A stretch of 37,936 nt of DNA, taken from assembly GCA_016928355.1 (NCBI GenBank), contig JAFGKW010000001.1, positions 1 to 37,936 of the forward strand, given 5' to 3'. The translations under genes and the position numbers were made by a program. This document shows, in pieces, positions 16,179 through 24,173 of the stretch. The notes under the pieces are model-generated. The model was given only the letters and a program-made list of their open reading frames with translations, was not told the DNA's origin and made no database searches. The stretch is from Methanomicrobiaceae archaeon. Lineage in GTDB: Archaea > Halobacteriota > Methanomicrobia > Methanomicrobiales > Methanomicrobiaceae. Position 1 is the first letter of the stretch, and each line of letters opens with the position of its first letter.

Positions 16179-17102
16179 TTATTCAGCCCATTGTGCCGTC
16201 TCTTCTTTCCAATAGGGATCCACATAGGATAATAAAACCGCCCTGCCATCACCGCTGTTTTCAAACTCCCTGGCAACTCCTTTCGGGATCAGGACTGCCT
16301 GGCCTTCTGTGATTGTATATACGAACTCACCCGACCTGATATCGATCTGCCCTTCGATTAAATAATCGATTTCGTTCGATCCGGTAAGTACCTGTGAAGG
16401 AATTGAAGCACCGGGCTGGAATTCTGCATATGCAATACTGTATACAGGCAGGATCTCATTCTCCGAAAGCTTAAGCATACCCGGGTTCATTACCGCATAG
16501 ATCTCGCATCCGGCGGAAGGATCCCATCTTTCGTTCTCTTCAGGATTTGAGATCAGGATCTCAGGGTGGCTCTTGTACGACAGATTTCCAATATCCCCTT
16601 TAATCAGTATATCATTTTCATATTTGTAATATGGCTGGACAGAGGAGGTGTATTTTAATTTGCCTTCTCCTGTATTGATAACCGACTGGACCGAGCCGGC
16701 AGGAATGAATATCGCACGGCCTTCTTCAAGAGTGTGTTTCACTCCATCGACTGTTGCCTCTGCCTCTCCTGAGATAACATAAATCACTTCACCTGAGCCA
16801 AGGAGATAATGCGGGGGGGTGCCGTTTCCGGGACCTATTTCAACATATGCAATACTGAAGCCGGTCTCCATGGAAAGTCCCAGCTTATTAATCACTTTCG
16901 GGGAGAAAAATTCGGTAAGGACTCCCTGGTCGTCGAACAGGGACACTGGTTCAGGATCAGATGGATCGATGACAGATATACAGCAGGTCGAACCGGGATC
17001 AACAAAGTTTTCACCCCCGCCGTTTATCTCTGTACAGCCGCAGCATAACGAAAATATGCAGGTAATAACAACTATAAGCGAAAGGTTCAGGAAAGGTTTC
17101 AT
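16179..17102 (-). CDS. Two-cupin lipoprotein
   Basis: A 307-residue protein with a signal segment (5-18) and lipobox LCCGC (C23), so it is anchored on the outside. Two cupin barrels follow, at roughly 85-160 (GNGTPPHYLLGSGEVIYVIS, then GRAIFIPAGSVQSV) and 215-300 (GASIPSQVLTGSNEIDYLIE, then GQAVLIPKGVAREF). Cupin metal ligands are mostly lost: only one His and one Glu remain in the first barrel and neither His is kept in the second. An enzyme role is therefore uncertain, and ligand binding is more likely. The upstream region holds three GTTAC palindromes shared with the divergent small regulator. GAGGT lies about 13 bp before the ATG. Confidence 0.75.
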   Translation of the reverse strand: MKPFLNLSLIVVITCIFSLCCGCTEINGGGENFVDPGSTCCISVIDPSDPEPVSLFDDQGVLTEFFSPKVINKLGLSMETGFSIAYVEIGPGNGTPPHYLLGSGEVIYVISGEAEATVDGVKHTLEEGRAIFIPAGSVQSVINTGEGKLKYTSSVQPYYKYENDILIKGDIGNLSYKSHPEILISNPEENERWDPSAGCEIYAVMNPGMLKLSENEILPVYSIAYAEFQPGASIPSQVLTGSNEIDYLIEGQIDIRSGEFVYTITEGQAVLIPKGVAREFENSGDGRAVLLSYVDPYWKEETAQWAE

Positions 17103-17162
17103 CAGAATAAATTACCTCTTATTTTTTAATTCTATTCCTATCGGCTTGCAGATAAAGATGAG

Positions 17163-17239
17163 GTTACATATTGTAACAATGAGATGCCTGATTGTTACAG
17201 ATCGTAACAAATATGAATCATCCAGTTACATTTTGTAAC
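17163..17239. promoter_or_regulatory. Three phased GTTAC/GTAAC operators
   Basis: Palindromes are at 17163-17177 (GTTACA-TAT-TGTAAC), 17194-17208 (GTTAC-AGATC-GTAAC, arms extend to TTGTTAC/GTAACAA) and 17225-17239 (GTTACA-TTT-TGTAAC). Each is 15 bp and successive starts are exactly 31 bp apart, close to three DNA turns. The third ends at the base before the ATG at 17240. AAATATGAA (17209-17217) between the second and third could be the TATA element of a leaderless transcript. They also lie upstream of the divergent cupin gene. This is a strong candidate for cooperative autoregulation. Confidence 0.8.
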
Positions 17240-17422
17240 ATGTCGAGGGTTGTGAGGATTAACGAGGATTCCATAGAGATTGCGATGAAATACGGGAAGA
17301 CAGTCAGCGAGGGCATCAGGACCATGGACAAGATAATACGGGATAAAAGCAGGAATAACCTTGATATCGAGGATATCAGGAGAGTTATCAGGGAAGAGAT
17401 TGAATCAATCGGGAGATACTGA
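17240..17422 (+). CDS. Small protein, probable ribbon-helix-helix DNA-binding regulator
   Basis: A 60-residue protein. MSRVVRINEDSIEIAMKYGK fits a beta-strand (VVRIN) and first helix, TVSEGIRTMDKII the second helix of a ribbon-helix-helix (RHH) fold. A charged helix follows (DIEDIRRVIREEIESIGRY). RHH dimers bind short palindromes in tandem, and three such palindromes end at this start codon, which supports autoregulation. The ATG at 17240 is preferred over an upstream in-frame start because that would place the operators inside the coding region. Its stop is 2 bp from the next gene. It could alternatively be a VapB/RelB-like antitoxin, but the downstream gene is a phosphoesterase of unusual size for a toxin. 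Confidence 0.65.
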   Translation: MSRVVRINEDSIEIAMKYGKTVSEGIRTMDKIIRDKSRNNLDIEDIRRVIREEIESIGRY

Positions 17423-17424
17423 AT

Positions 17425-18684
17425 TTGAATCGTGAACTGAGGATTGCCCTGGACCTGTCCCATTTTCACTACAGGATATCCGAACGGATGAAGGAGATCG
17501 GAAATTCGATCGATTATAATAAAATTTTCAGCCGGCCTGAAATCATCCTCTTCAGCATCGACTGTACGGAAAAAAACCCCGAAAAGCAGGTCATGGAAAT
17601 TATAAAAGAGGCATCTTCGGAGATCTCATATCTTCCATTTTTAATAGACGGATTTGTGAAACGGACGCCTGATAAAATTCATGGTTTGTCGCTGAAAATT
17701 GAGGCATCTCCCGGGATAATACAGCTTCATGACAGGCTTAAGGAATTATTGATCATGGAGGGAATGAAGTTTCAAAGTTTCATGTATGATAAAAACCGGT
17801 TATACCTGCCCCTGATGGAATATCCGGGATTTCTGGATGCAGAGATCATATGGAGGCATGTATCACGGAAAAACTGTGACCCATTAACAAGGCTTCTCTC
17901 TCTTGCAGGGAATTCTCCAAGATATAAGATTAGGGACTTCATCCTGCCGGCTGAAAGTTTTCGCATACAGCTGTGTGATGAAAAAGAAGTTTTGAAGGTC
18001 TATGATCTGGTCCTTAAAAGATCAATCAACGGAAACGATGTTCACAGGGCAAGGGAAGGATTTGAAAATTTCCGGAGGATGAGGGGATATGAATCGGTTG
18101 AGACGAAATATTCCGAAACAAAAGATTCCTTTATTATTTCCGACCTTCACCTTAGTCATAAATCGATAACTGAAGGCGCCGCCCGCCCGTTTTACCCGGG
18201 CGACTCAAAAAGGATGGATGAAGTCCTCATCCGCAACTGGAATAATACGGTAAAACCGTCTGATACCATCTATTATCTGGGGGATCTTACCTATAACCTT
18301 GGGCCTGACATCTGCAACAATTATCTCTCAAAATTAAATGGAGAGCTGGTTTTTATTAGGGGAAACCATGATTCATGCCTGAAAGATTATCCTGAACAAT
18401 TGCTGGTTAATTATTCAGGCAGGGAATATCTTCTTGTTCACGACCCGAAATTCAGGCCAAAAGATTATTCCGGCTGGATGATCCACGGTCACGTCCACAA
18501 CAGCAGGGTCGCCGATTATCCGTTTATAGATTTTAAAAATAAGACGATAAACGCCTGTTGCGAACTTACAGGATATCATCCGGTGAACTTACGGGATATC
18601 CACAGGGTCCTGGAGAAGCATGAAAAAGGAATGACCGATGCCAGGAGATTCTTTTTATATGAAGAAATCTCAGGTGAAAAATAA
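17425..18684 (+). CDS. Metallophosphoesterase with an N-terminal degenerate 2H-like domain
   Basis: A 419-residue frame with a TTG start 2 bp after the RHH-like gene, GGGAGA before it. The C-terminal calcineurin-like domain is complete: SDLHLSH (D240, H242), YLGDLTYN (D287), GNHD (N314-D316), VHD (H339) and HGHVH (H354-H358), a two-metal phosphoesterase site. The N-terminal half (1-225) has the layout of a LigT/2H phosphoesterase (SRPEIILFSIDC, IHGLSLKIEASPG, RLYLPLMEYPGF), but both HxT/S motifs are missing. That assignment is tentative. It may bind a nucleotide or RNA end and present it to the metal site. Convergent with the AbrB-PhoU gene; the stops are adjacent. Confidence 0.72.
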   Translation: MNRELRIALDLSHFHYRISERMKEIGNSIDYNKIFSRPEIILFSIDCTEKNPEKQVMEIIKEASSEISYLPFLIDGFVKRTPDKIHGLSLKIEASPGIIQLHDRLKELLIMEGMKFQSFMYDKNRLYLPLMEYPGFLDAEIIWRHVSRKNCDPLTRLLSLAGNSPRYKIRDFILPAESFRIQLCDEKEVLKVYDLVLKRSINGNDVHRAREGFENFRRMRGYESVETKYSETKDSFIISDLHLSHKSITEGAARPFYPGDSKRMDEVLIRNWNNTVKPSDTIYYLGDLTYNLGPDICNNYLSKLNGELVFIRGNHDSCLKDYPEQLLVNYSGREYLLVHDPKFRPKDYSGWMIHGHVHNSRVADYPFIDFKNKTINACCELTGYHPVNLRDIHRVLEKHEKGMTDARRFFLYEEISGEK

Positions 18685-19704
18685 CTATTTTTGAAAATTT
18701 TCAGATTTCCCTGTAACGTAATTGATTACATTTTCACATATATCAGAAGAATAATCCCCGACCCTTCTCATACTATCGGATATTGCTACTATCGGAATTG
18801 CGACAGGCGCCTTATAATCGAGAGCTTTTTTATTTATCTCACTACAGCGGTCCTCAAATTTCAGTGAATCATTGATAATATTGTTTGCCTCTTTAAGGTT
18901 GTGATCGAAGAAAGAGCGGATACTGTTTTCAAATATTACAAGCGAATCAAAGTTAACCTCTTCAATCATCTCCATAAGTTCCTCGGGTGGATTACAATCC
19001 CCAAGTTTTATCGCATTGTGCGCTATCCTGCTGGCATGATCCCCTACACGTTCGATGATCCTGCTGACAAGGAAATAGTTCAGGATTCCGTCAGGCGGAG
19101 CATTCATCTTTCTGGCAAGGTTGATATCATTCAGAATAAGATTCGTCTGGCGGCCGATGAGCCAGTGGAGGCGATCCACATCGTTATCTCTTGCGATTAC
19201 ATTCTTCGCGAGAACAAAATCCCTGTTTTTCAGGGCTAAAACCGCGTCCTCGTGCATCTTTCGTACGATAACCGACATCCTGGATATCGTATTTTCAAGT
19301 GGCATCTCAGCAGGATTCAGGAGGTCTTTTAAGATAATCTCATTCCCGGTCTCATCCACTACCTCCTGGCCTATTGCCATTGTGGTAAATTCCCTGATCT
19401 TCTCGGATGCAAACGGGGGAAGTCTCCCGTGCGCCCATATGCGCATCGAAGTATATCCTGCAATATATGCCCCGATTAGGCTCCTTAAAAAAAATGTGGG
19501 ATCGGTTACCGCACTGACCTCGAAATTCCAGACCTTCTGGATTTGATCCCCTGTCGTATTCGGGGTGATGATTATAGTCCCGTCTTCCTGCTCAATCAGA
19601 CCTACAGGGTCGTTTTTTTGGATTTTATTCCTTGTTATCCATTTTTTTGGTAAGGATACGATATATGACGAACCGCCACTCATCTGGATCTTCCGAATGT
19701 CCAT
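18685..19704 (-). CDS. Phosphate uptake regulator, AbrB domain fused to PhoU
   Basis: A 339-residue protein. Residues 1-50 are a SpoVT/AbrB-type DNA-binding domain (MDIRKIQMSGGSSYIVSLPK, W-x-x-x-NKI-x-x-ND), followed by two PhoU three-helix repeats (about 120-335) with the metal-binding patterns RIIERVGDHA and ISDSMRRVGDYS. Archaeal proteins of this type are thought to control phosphate transport genes. It is transcribed away from pstS from a shared 129 bp region, so it probably regulates the divergent operon and itself. It is distinct from the plain PhoU inside the operon (23511-24161). A minus-strand TATA element, CTTATATATAT, is at 19735-19725. Confidence 0.88.
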   Translation of the reverse strand: MDIRKIQMSGGSSYIVSLPKKWITRNKIQKNDPVGLIEQEDGTIIITPNTTGDQIQKVWNFEVSAVTDPTFFLRSLIGAYIAGYTSMRIWAHGRLPPFASEKIREFTTMAIGQEVVDETGNEIILKDLLNPAEMPLENTISRMSVIVRKMHEDAVLALKNRDFVLAKNVIARDNDVDRLHWLIGRQTNLILNDINLARKMNAPPDGILNYFLVSRIIERVGDHASRIAHNAIKLGDCNPPEELMEMIEEVNFDSLVIFENSIRSFFDHNLKEANNIINDSLKFEDRCSEINKKALDYKAPVAIPIVAISDSMRRVGDYSSDICENVINYVTGKSENFQK

Positions 19705-19833
19705 GTAAGTATTTTCTGCTCAAAATATATATAAGAATATTGAATCTGTATTTGACTATCTGAATAATTATAAGATATGATCTATTTGGGGTAAACTTTA
19801 TAATTCAAATATTGATTTTGTATCGGTGACGTA
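19705..19833. promoter_or_regulatory. Divergent promoter region of phoU-like regulator and pst operon
   Basis: Plus-strand TATA TTTATAAT at 19797-19804 gives a predicted start about 10 bases before the pstS ATG (19834). A minus-strand TATA ATATATATAAG complement lies at 19725-19735. Between them TATCT (19757-19761) and AGATA (19773-19777) form an inverted repeat that could bind the AbrB-PhoU regulator. The elements are seen; the regulation is inferred. Confidence 0.5.
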
Positions 19834-20712
19834 ATGAACGTGAGCCCCAAAAAATCAGGTCTGGTATTAATCGCACTTGCAATAATTGCAGTATCTGCAA
19901 TTTTTGTATGCGGCTGTACCGGAAACGGTACTGGTGATGTAACACCTTCAAAGGAAGTAAAAACTGTTGAGACTCTTACAGTAACCGGGTCAACAACAGT
20001 TCTTCCAATTGCACAGGCAGCCGCAGAGGCATATATGAAGAACGATCAATATGCCGATATTCAGGTATCTGGCGGAGGATCAGGACACGGTGTCCAGGCA
20101 GTAGGAACCAGTGCTGCAGATATTGGAATGGCATCAAGAGATCTCAAATCCTCGGAAAAAGAGGAATACCCGGGACTTGTTCAGCATGTTATTGCCAGTG
20201 ACGGAATCGCTGTCATTGTCTATAAAGACAATCCGGTAGACAGTCTCACACTCGCCCAGGTAAAATCGATATACAAAGGTGAGATCACAAACTGGAATGA
20301 AGTTGGCGGAGAAGATCTTGAGATAGTTGTTGTTGGCCGTGATTCATCATCCGGGACAAGAGAATTCTTCTACGAATCTGTTATGAAAAAAGAGGAGTTT
20401 ACCGTTAAACAGCTTGAAAAGAATTCAAACGGGGCTGTCGCGCAGACAATCAGCCAGACACCCGGAGCGATTGGGTATGTAAGTATGGGATACCTGGACA
20501 ATACGGTAAAGGGTCTTGACATCGATGTCGACGGAACTCTCATTGAGCCGACTATTGCCAATGTAATCTCAGGGGACTATCCGGTTGCAAGAAACCTAAA
20601 CATGTTCACCGAAGGTGAGGCAACAGGTCTGGCAGCAGAATATATCGCTTTTATCATGAGCGAAGAAGGACAGAAGATCATATCCGATGAAGGATATGTT
20701 CCTGTAGCGTAA
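19834..20712 (+). CDS. pstS: Phosphate ABC transporter, substrate-binding lipoprotein PstS
   Basis: A 292-residue protein. A signal segment (about 9-25) ends in a lipobox-like FVCGC (C28). The phosphate-binding signatures are present: VTGSTTVLPIAQAAAEAY, SGGGSGHG, IGMASRDLKSSE and GRDSSSGTREFF, which line the phosphate cleft in PstS. Length is normal. It catches phosphate outside the cell and delivers it to the PstCA channel encoded next. A short hairpin with a T-run follows (20731-20753), suggesting part of the transcripts end here so that PstS is made in excess over the membrane parts. Confidence 0.95.
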   Translation: MNVSPKKSGLVLIALAIIAVSAIFVCGCTGNGTGDVTPSKEVKTVETLTVTGSTTVLPIAQAAAEAYMKNDQYADIQVSGGGSGHGVQAVGTSAADIGMASRDLKSSEKEEYPGLVQHVIASDGIAVIVYKDNPVDSLTLAQVKSIYKGEITNWNEVGGEDLEIVVVGRDSSSGTREFFYESVMKKEEFTVKQLEKNSNGAVAQTISQTPGAIGYVSMGYLDNTVKGLDIDVDGTLIEPTIANVISGDYPVARNLNMFTEGEATGLAAEYIAFIMSEEGQKIISDEGYVPVA

Positions 20713-20730
20713 ACGAAATAAACGGAAAAT

Positions 20731-20753
20731 GGAGAGAAATCTCCTGTTTTTTT
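20731..20753 (+). terminator. Hairpin plus T-run between pstS and pstCA
   Basis: GGAGA-GAAA-TCTCC (20731-20744) forms a 5 bp stem with a GNRA-type GAAA loop. TG and seven T residues (20747-20753) follow, and the pstCA ATG begins at 20757. It looks like a partial terminator that would reduce readthrough into the permease genes. In archaea T-runs alone can terminate, so the hairpin may mainly stabilise the pstS message 3' end. Confidence 0.55.
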
Positions 20754-20756
20754 ATT

Positions 20757-22730
20757 ATGGTAAACGGGATTATGAAAAATTTTAATGTAGAGGGAGAAAA
20801 ATCCCTTTACAATTCCCGGTGCATCTCTGATCTGGTTATTCGCGGGATACTGTTTGCTGCAGCTGTTTTCGGTGTCCTTACTGTATTTTTCATATTATTA
20901 TTTCTCTTAAAAGACGGGATGCCGGCTTTCACTTCGATTGGGCTTTATGACTTTCTTTTCGGCCAGGTCTGGAATCCGGCCGGCGTTAACCCGGCTTACG
21001 GCACATTTCCATTGTGGGTCGGCACTATTCTTGTAACTTTAGGCGCCATGGTTATTGCAGCACCACTTGGAATAGCAGGCGCAATCTACATATCAGAGAT
21101 CGCATCGTACAGGGTAAGATCGATAATCAAACCCGCAGTTGAACTTCTGGCAGGAATTCCCTCGGTTGTCTACGGTTTCTTCGGACTTGTTATTCTGACC
21201 GACTGGCTGAGAGTTACATTTGACATTCCTTCAGGAGAGTGCTGGCTTGCAGGCTCAATCCTTCTCGGGATAATGGCACTGCCCACGATAATCAGCGTAT
21301 CCGAAGATGCAATCAGTGCCGTTCCGGCCAGTTACAGACAAGGCTCATTAGGGCTCGGGGCAACACACTGGCAGACGATAAGTCGGATAATCACCCCTGC
21401 GGCCCTTTCGGGAATTACAGCGGCAATAATCTTAGGAATGGGAAGAGCCGTCGGAGAGACAATGGCAGTAATGATGGTTACCGGGAATGCAGCGATAATC
21501 CCCGATCCGATCTACAACATCCTCTCCCCGGTAAGGACCCTTACCGGAACACTTGGTATCGAGATGGGCGAGGTTGCAGTCGGGAGTGAACATTATCATG
21601 CACTCTTCGGGGTTGCGGTTCTCCTGCTTGCAATAACTCTTGTTGTTAATATATCCGCACAGCACATCATCAAAAAGATCAGGGAAAAGGGAACAGGAGC
21701 GAAGAAAAACGGCAGGAAGATGATTCATATAGAATTTCCTGTCATCAAAAAACACCTGCACGATTCAATGAAATGGCTGAAATATACTCTTGCAGGCCTT
21801 TTAATTGTCTTCCTATTATATACCAGCATAATAGCGGGAATCGCTGCAGTCGCACTGGTCAGTCTCTGGTACGGGTACATTAAAAACCTGGACCCAAAAA
21901 AGATGCAGAAACTCGCTTTTTCACTTTTATACGTCTCAATAGGAATTATACTGGTTGTACTGGCAATAATTCTCTTCGACATTATATCAAAAGGCCTTCC
22001 GGCATTATCCTGGGAATTTTTAACCGGCTATCCCCGGGATCTCGGAAGAGAGGGCGGAATCTTTCCGGCGATTGTCGGGACCCTGTACCTTGTAGGCGGA
22101 GCGATTCTTTTTGCACTGCCCATAGGTGTCGGTGCCGCAATCTATCTTGTCGAATATACCGGAGAAGGCCGGCTAACCTCTATAATCAGGTCAGGAGTGG
22201 ATCTGCTGAACGGAACACCCTCAATCGTATTCGGCCTTTTTGGTTTTGCATTTCTTGTTCTATTTGTCGACTTCGGGGTTTGCCTTCTTTCAGGAATGAT
22301 AACACTCGGCCTGATGGTCCTTCCGACAATTATCAGGACGACCGAAGAGGCACTGAAAAGTGTACCTGATTCACTCCGGCACGGCAGTCTTGCACTCGGT
22401 GCGACAAAATGGCAGACGATCAGAAAAGTGGTTCTCTCCCCTGCTGCCCCGGGAATAATTACCGGGACCATACTCTCCATAGGGAGAGCGGCAGGTGAAA
22501 CGGCCCCGATAATGTTTACGGCCGTCGTCTTTACAACACGTTTTCTGCCCGGATCTGTATTTGATCCTATTATGGCACTCCCGTATCACCTGTTCATACT
22601 CTCAACGAATGTCCCCGGGGCGTCAACAAACCAGTACGGAACGGCTCTTGTACTGCTGATTCTCGTAATGGCTGTCTATAGTATAGCTATCCTGATTAGG
22701 AATCATTATCATAAATCCCTCAGGTGGTAA
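20757..22730 (+). CDS. pstCA: Phosphate ABC transporter permease, PstC-PstA fusion
   Basis: A 657-residue single chain holding both permease subunits. The PstC half spans about 25-310 with the EAA loop [20 protein letters not shown], and the PstA half about 385-657 with [20 protein letters not shown]. Between them residues 338-375 add about two extra membrane helices ([18 protein letters not shown], then [13 protein letters not shown]). An even number keeps the second half in the right orientation. The frame is continuous. The start ATG at 20757 lacks a clear ribosome site; M6 is an alternative. The stop is followed at once by pstB. Transports phosphate together with PstS and PstB. Confidence 0.92.
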   Translation: MVNGIMKNFNVEGEKSLYNSRCISDLVIRGILFAAAVFGVLTVFFILLFLLKDGMPAFTSIGLYDFLFGQVWNPAGVNPAYGTFPLWVGTILVTLGAMVIAAPLGIAGAIYISEIASYRVRSIIKPAVELLAGIPSVVYGFFGLVILTDWLRVTFDIPSGECWLAGSILLGIMALPTIISVSEDAISAVPASYRQGSLGLGATHWQTISRIITPAALSGITAAIILGMGRAVGETMAVMMVTGNAAIIPDPIYNILSPVRTLTGTLGIEMGEVAVGSEHYHALFGVAVLLLAITLVVNISAQHIIKKIREKGTGAKKNGRKMIHIEFPVIKKHLHDSMKWLKYTLAGLLIVFLLYTSIIAGIAAVALVSLWYGYIKNLDPKKMQKLAFSLLYVSIGIILVVLAIILFDIISKGLPALSWEFLTGYPRDLGREGGIFPAIVGTLYLVGGAILFALPIGVGAAIYLVEYTGEGRLTSIIRSGVDLLNGTPSIVFGLFGFAFLVLFVDFGVCLLSGMITLGLMVLPTIIRTTEEALKSVPDSLRHGSLALGATKWQTIRKVVLSPAAPGIITGTILSIGRAAGETAPIMFTAVVFTTRFLPGSVFDPIMALPYHLFILSTNVPGASTNQYGTALVLLILVMAVYSIAILIRNHYHKSLRW

Positions 22731-22732
22731 AA

Positions 22733-23497
22733 ATGGAAAATCATGAAACAATTCTTGAAACAAAAAAGCTGAATCTCTTTTACGGCGATAAGCAGGCTTT
22801 GATAGATGTTGATCTCTCAGTGTACAAAAACCATGTAACTGCTCTTATCGGCCCTTCGGGTTGTGGGAAATCGACACTCATCCGTTGCTTCAACAGGATG
22901 AACGACCTTGTATCAGATTGCAGGATCGAAGGTCAGGTCATATACCATGACCAGAACCTTTACTCTCCGGCTGTTGATGTGGTTCATATGAGAAAGAAGA
23001 TCGGAATGGTCTTCCAGCAGCCAAATCCCTTCCCCAAGTCGATCTATGACAATGTTGCATACGGGCCGAGAGTACATGGGATAAAGGATAAAAAAATACT
23101 TGACGGGATTGTCGAAAAAAGCCTTATGCAGGCTGCACTTTGGGATGAAGTTCACGATCGGCTGGATGACCCGGCGATGGGGCTTTCCGGCGGGCAGCAG
23201 CAGAGACTCTGCATTGCAAGGACTCTCGCAGTCGAACCTGAGATCATTCTCATGGACGAACCCTGCTCTGCACTTGACCCTATTGCTACGGCAAAGATTG
23301 AATCACTGATAGATGACCTGAAGAAGGAATACACAGTAATCATCGTAACCCACAGCATGTCGCAGGCATCGAGGGTATCGGATTTTACTGGATTTATGTA
23401 TCTTGGTAAGATGATTGAATTCGGGGAAACTGAGAAGATATTTACAAGTCCTGACGAAGAGCTGACAAATAACTATATTACCGGAAGATTTGGATAA
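22733..23497 (+). CDS. pstB: Phosphate ABC transporter ATPase PstB
   Basis: A 254-residue ABC ATPase. Walker A is GPSGCGKST, the Q-loop is [13 protein letters not shown], the signature is LSGGQQQR, Walker B is [13 protein letters not shown] and the H-loop is IVTHSM. The [14 protein letters not shown] sequence and the gene order identify it as PstB. The ATG at 22733 is preferred over the in-frame GTG at 22724 because AGGTGG stands directly upstream. The start is 2 bp after the permease stop. It drives phosphate import by ATP hydrolysis on the cytoplasmic side. Confidence 0.95.
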   Translation: MENHETILETKKLNLFYGDKQALIDVDLSVYKNHVTALIGPSGCGKSTLIRCFNRMNDLVSDCRIEGQVIYHDQNLYSPAVDVVHMRKKIGMVFQQPNPFPKSIYDNVAYGPRVHGIKDKKILDGIVEKSLMQAALWDEVHDRLDDPAMGLSGGQQQRLCIARTLAVEPEIILMDEPCSALDPIATAKIESLIDDLKKEYTVIIVTHSMSQASRVSDFTGFMYLGKMIEFGETEKIFTSPDEELTNNYITGRFG

Positions 23498-23510
23498 GGA
23501 GGAATCCACA

Positions 23511-24161
23511 ATGAGCGATAAATTTCAACTCGAATTAAAGAAACTGAAGGATTATACACTTGAGATGGGTGAATTTTCCGTCGGTATGTTCACCGATTCG
23601 CTTAAGGCGTTAAAGGATATGGACGAGGTGCTAGCAGAAGAGGTCCATGACAGAAAAAAGAAACTGGCTTATTACAGCAACAAAATCGACGAGGAAACAT
23701 TAAGAATGCTTACCCTGTACCAACCTGTTGCCAGCGATATCAGGCTAATATCCTGTATTTCACAGATGAACACTTCATTATACAGGCTTGGAAGAAACGG
23801 TAAGGACATTGCACAACTTACTACATCTCTACCAAATACACCGCACCTGAAGGTGTTCAACAGTATATGTCACATGGCTGAGTATGTCACTGAAATGATA
23901 AATGATGCCCTTGAATCCTTTAAAACAGAAGATCCCTCAAAACTCCTTGATCTTGAAAAAAGGGACAATTATGTCGATGACCTCCAGGAGGCAATATTCA
24001 GGGAAAGTTTTACCTATATGATGGAAGACAATAGAAATATCTCACGCTGTATAGAATATGTCATGATCTCAAGGTACCTTGAAAGAATGGGGGACCATGC
24101 ATGCCTTATGGGTGAAAAAATATATTTCATGATTGAAGGAAAAAAACTTGAATTCCATTAA
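23511..24161 (+). CDS. phoU: Phosphate transport regulator PhoU
   Basis: A 216-residue protein from the ATG at 23511, preceded by AAGGAGG. It consists of two three-helix PhoU repeats with metal-binding patterns EEVHDRKKKLAYYSNKID, LEKRDNYVDDLQ and SRYLERMGDHA. PhoU proteins restrain the Pst transporter when phosphate is ample and link it to signalling. Only 13 bp separate it from pstB, and ppk1 follows after 12 bp, so it is central in the operon. It has no AbrB domain, unlike the divergent regulator at 19704-18685. The division of labour between the two is unknown. Confidence 0.92.
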   Translation: MSDKFQLELKKLKDYTLEMGEFSVGMFTDSLKALKDMDEVLAEEVHDRKKKLAYYSNKIDEETLRMLTLYQPVASDIRLISCISQMNTSLYRLGRNGKDIAQLTTSLPNTPHLKVFNSICHMAEYVTEMINDALESFKTEDPSKLLDLEKRDNYVDDLQEAIFRESFTYMMEDNRNISRCIEYVMISRYLERMGDHACLMGEKIYFMIEGKKLEFH

Positions 24162-24173
24162 ACGGCAGATTTT

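Noticed and set aside
17163-17239. Regularly spaced repeats as a CRISPR array
   Set aside because: The units are 15 bp palindromes with short spacers beside a promoter and there are no cas genes; an operator array fits better.
17192-17239. A longer upstream start for the small regulator
   Set aside because: It would put two operators inside coding sequence and lacks a ribosome site; the ATG at 17240 begins the recognisable domain.
23490-23510. An earlier PhoU start in frame
   Set aside because: The ATG at 23511 has an ideal AAGGAGG site and the earlier start overlaps the pstB end.
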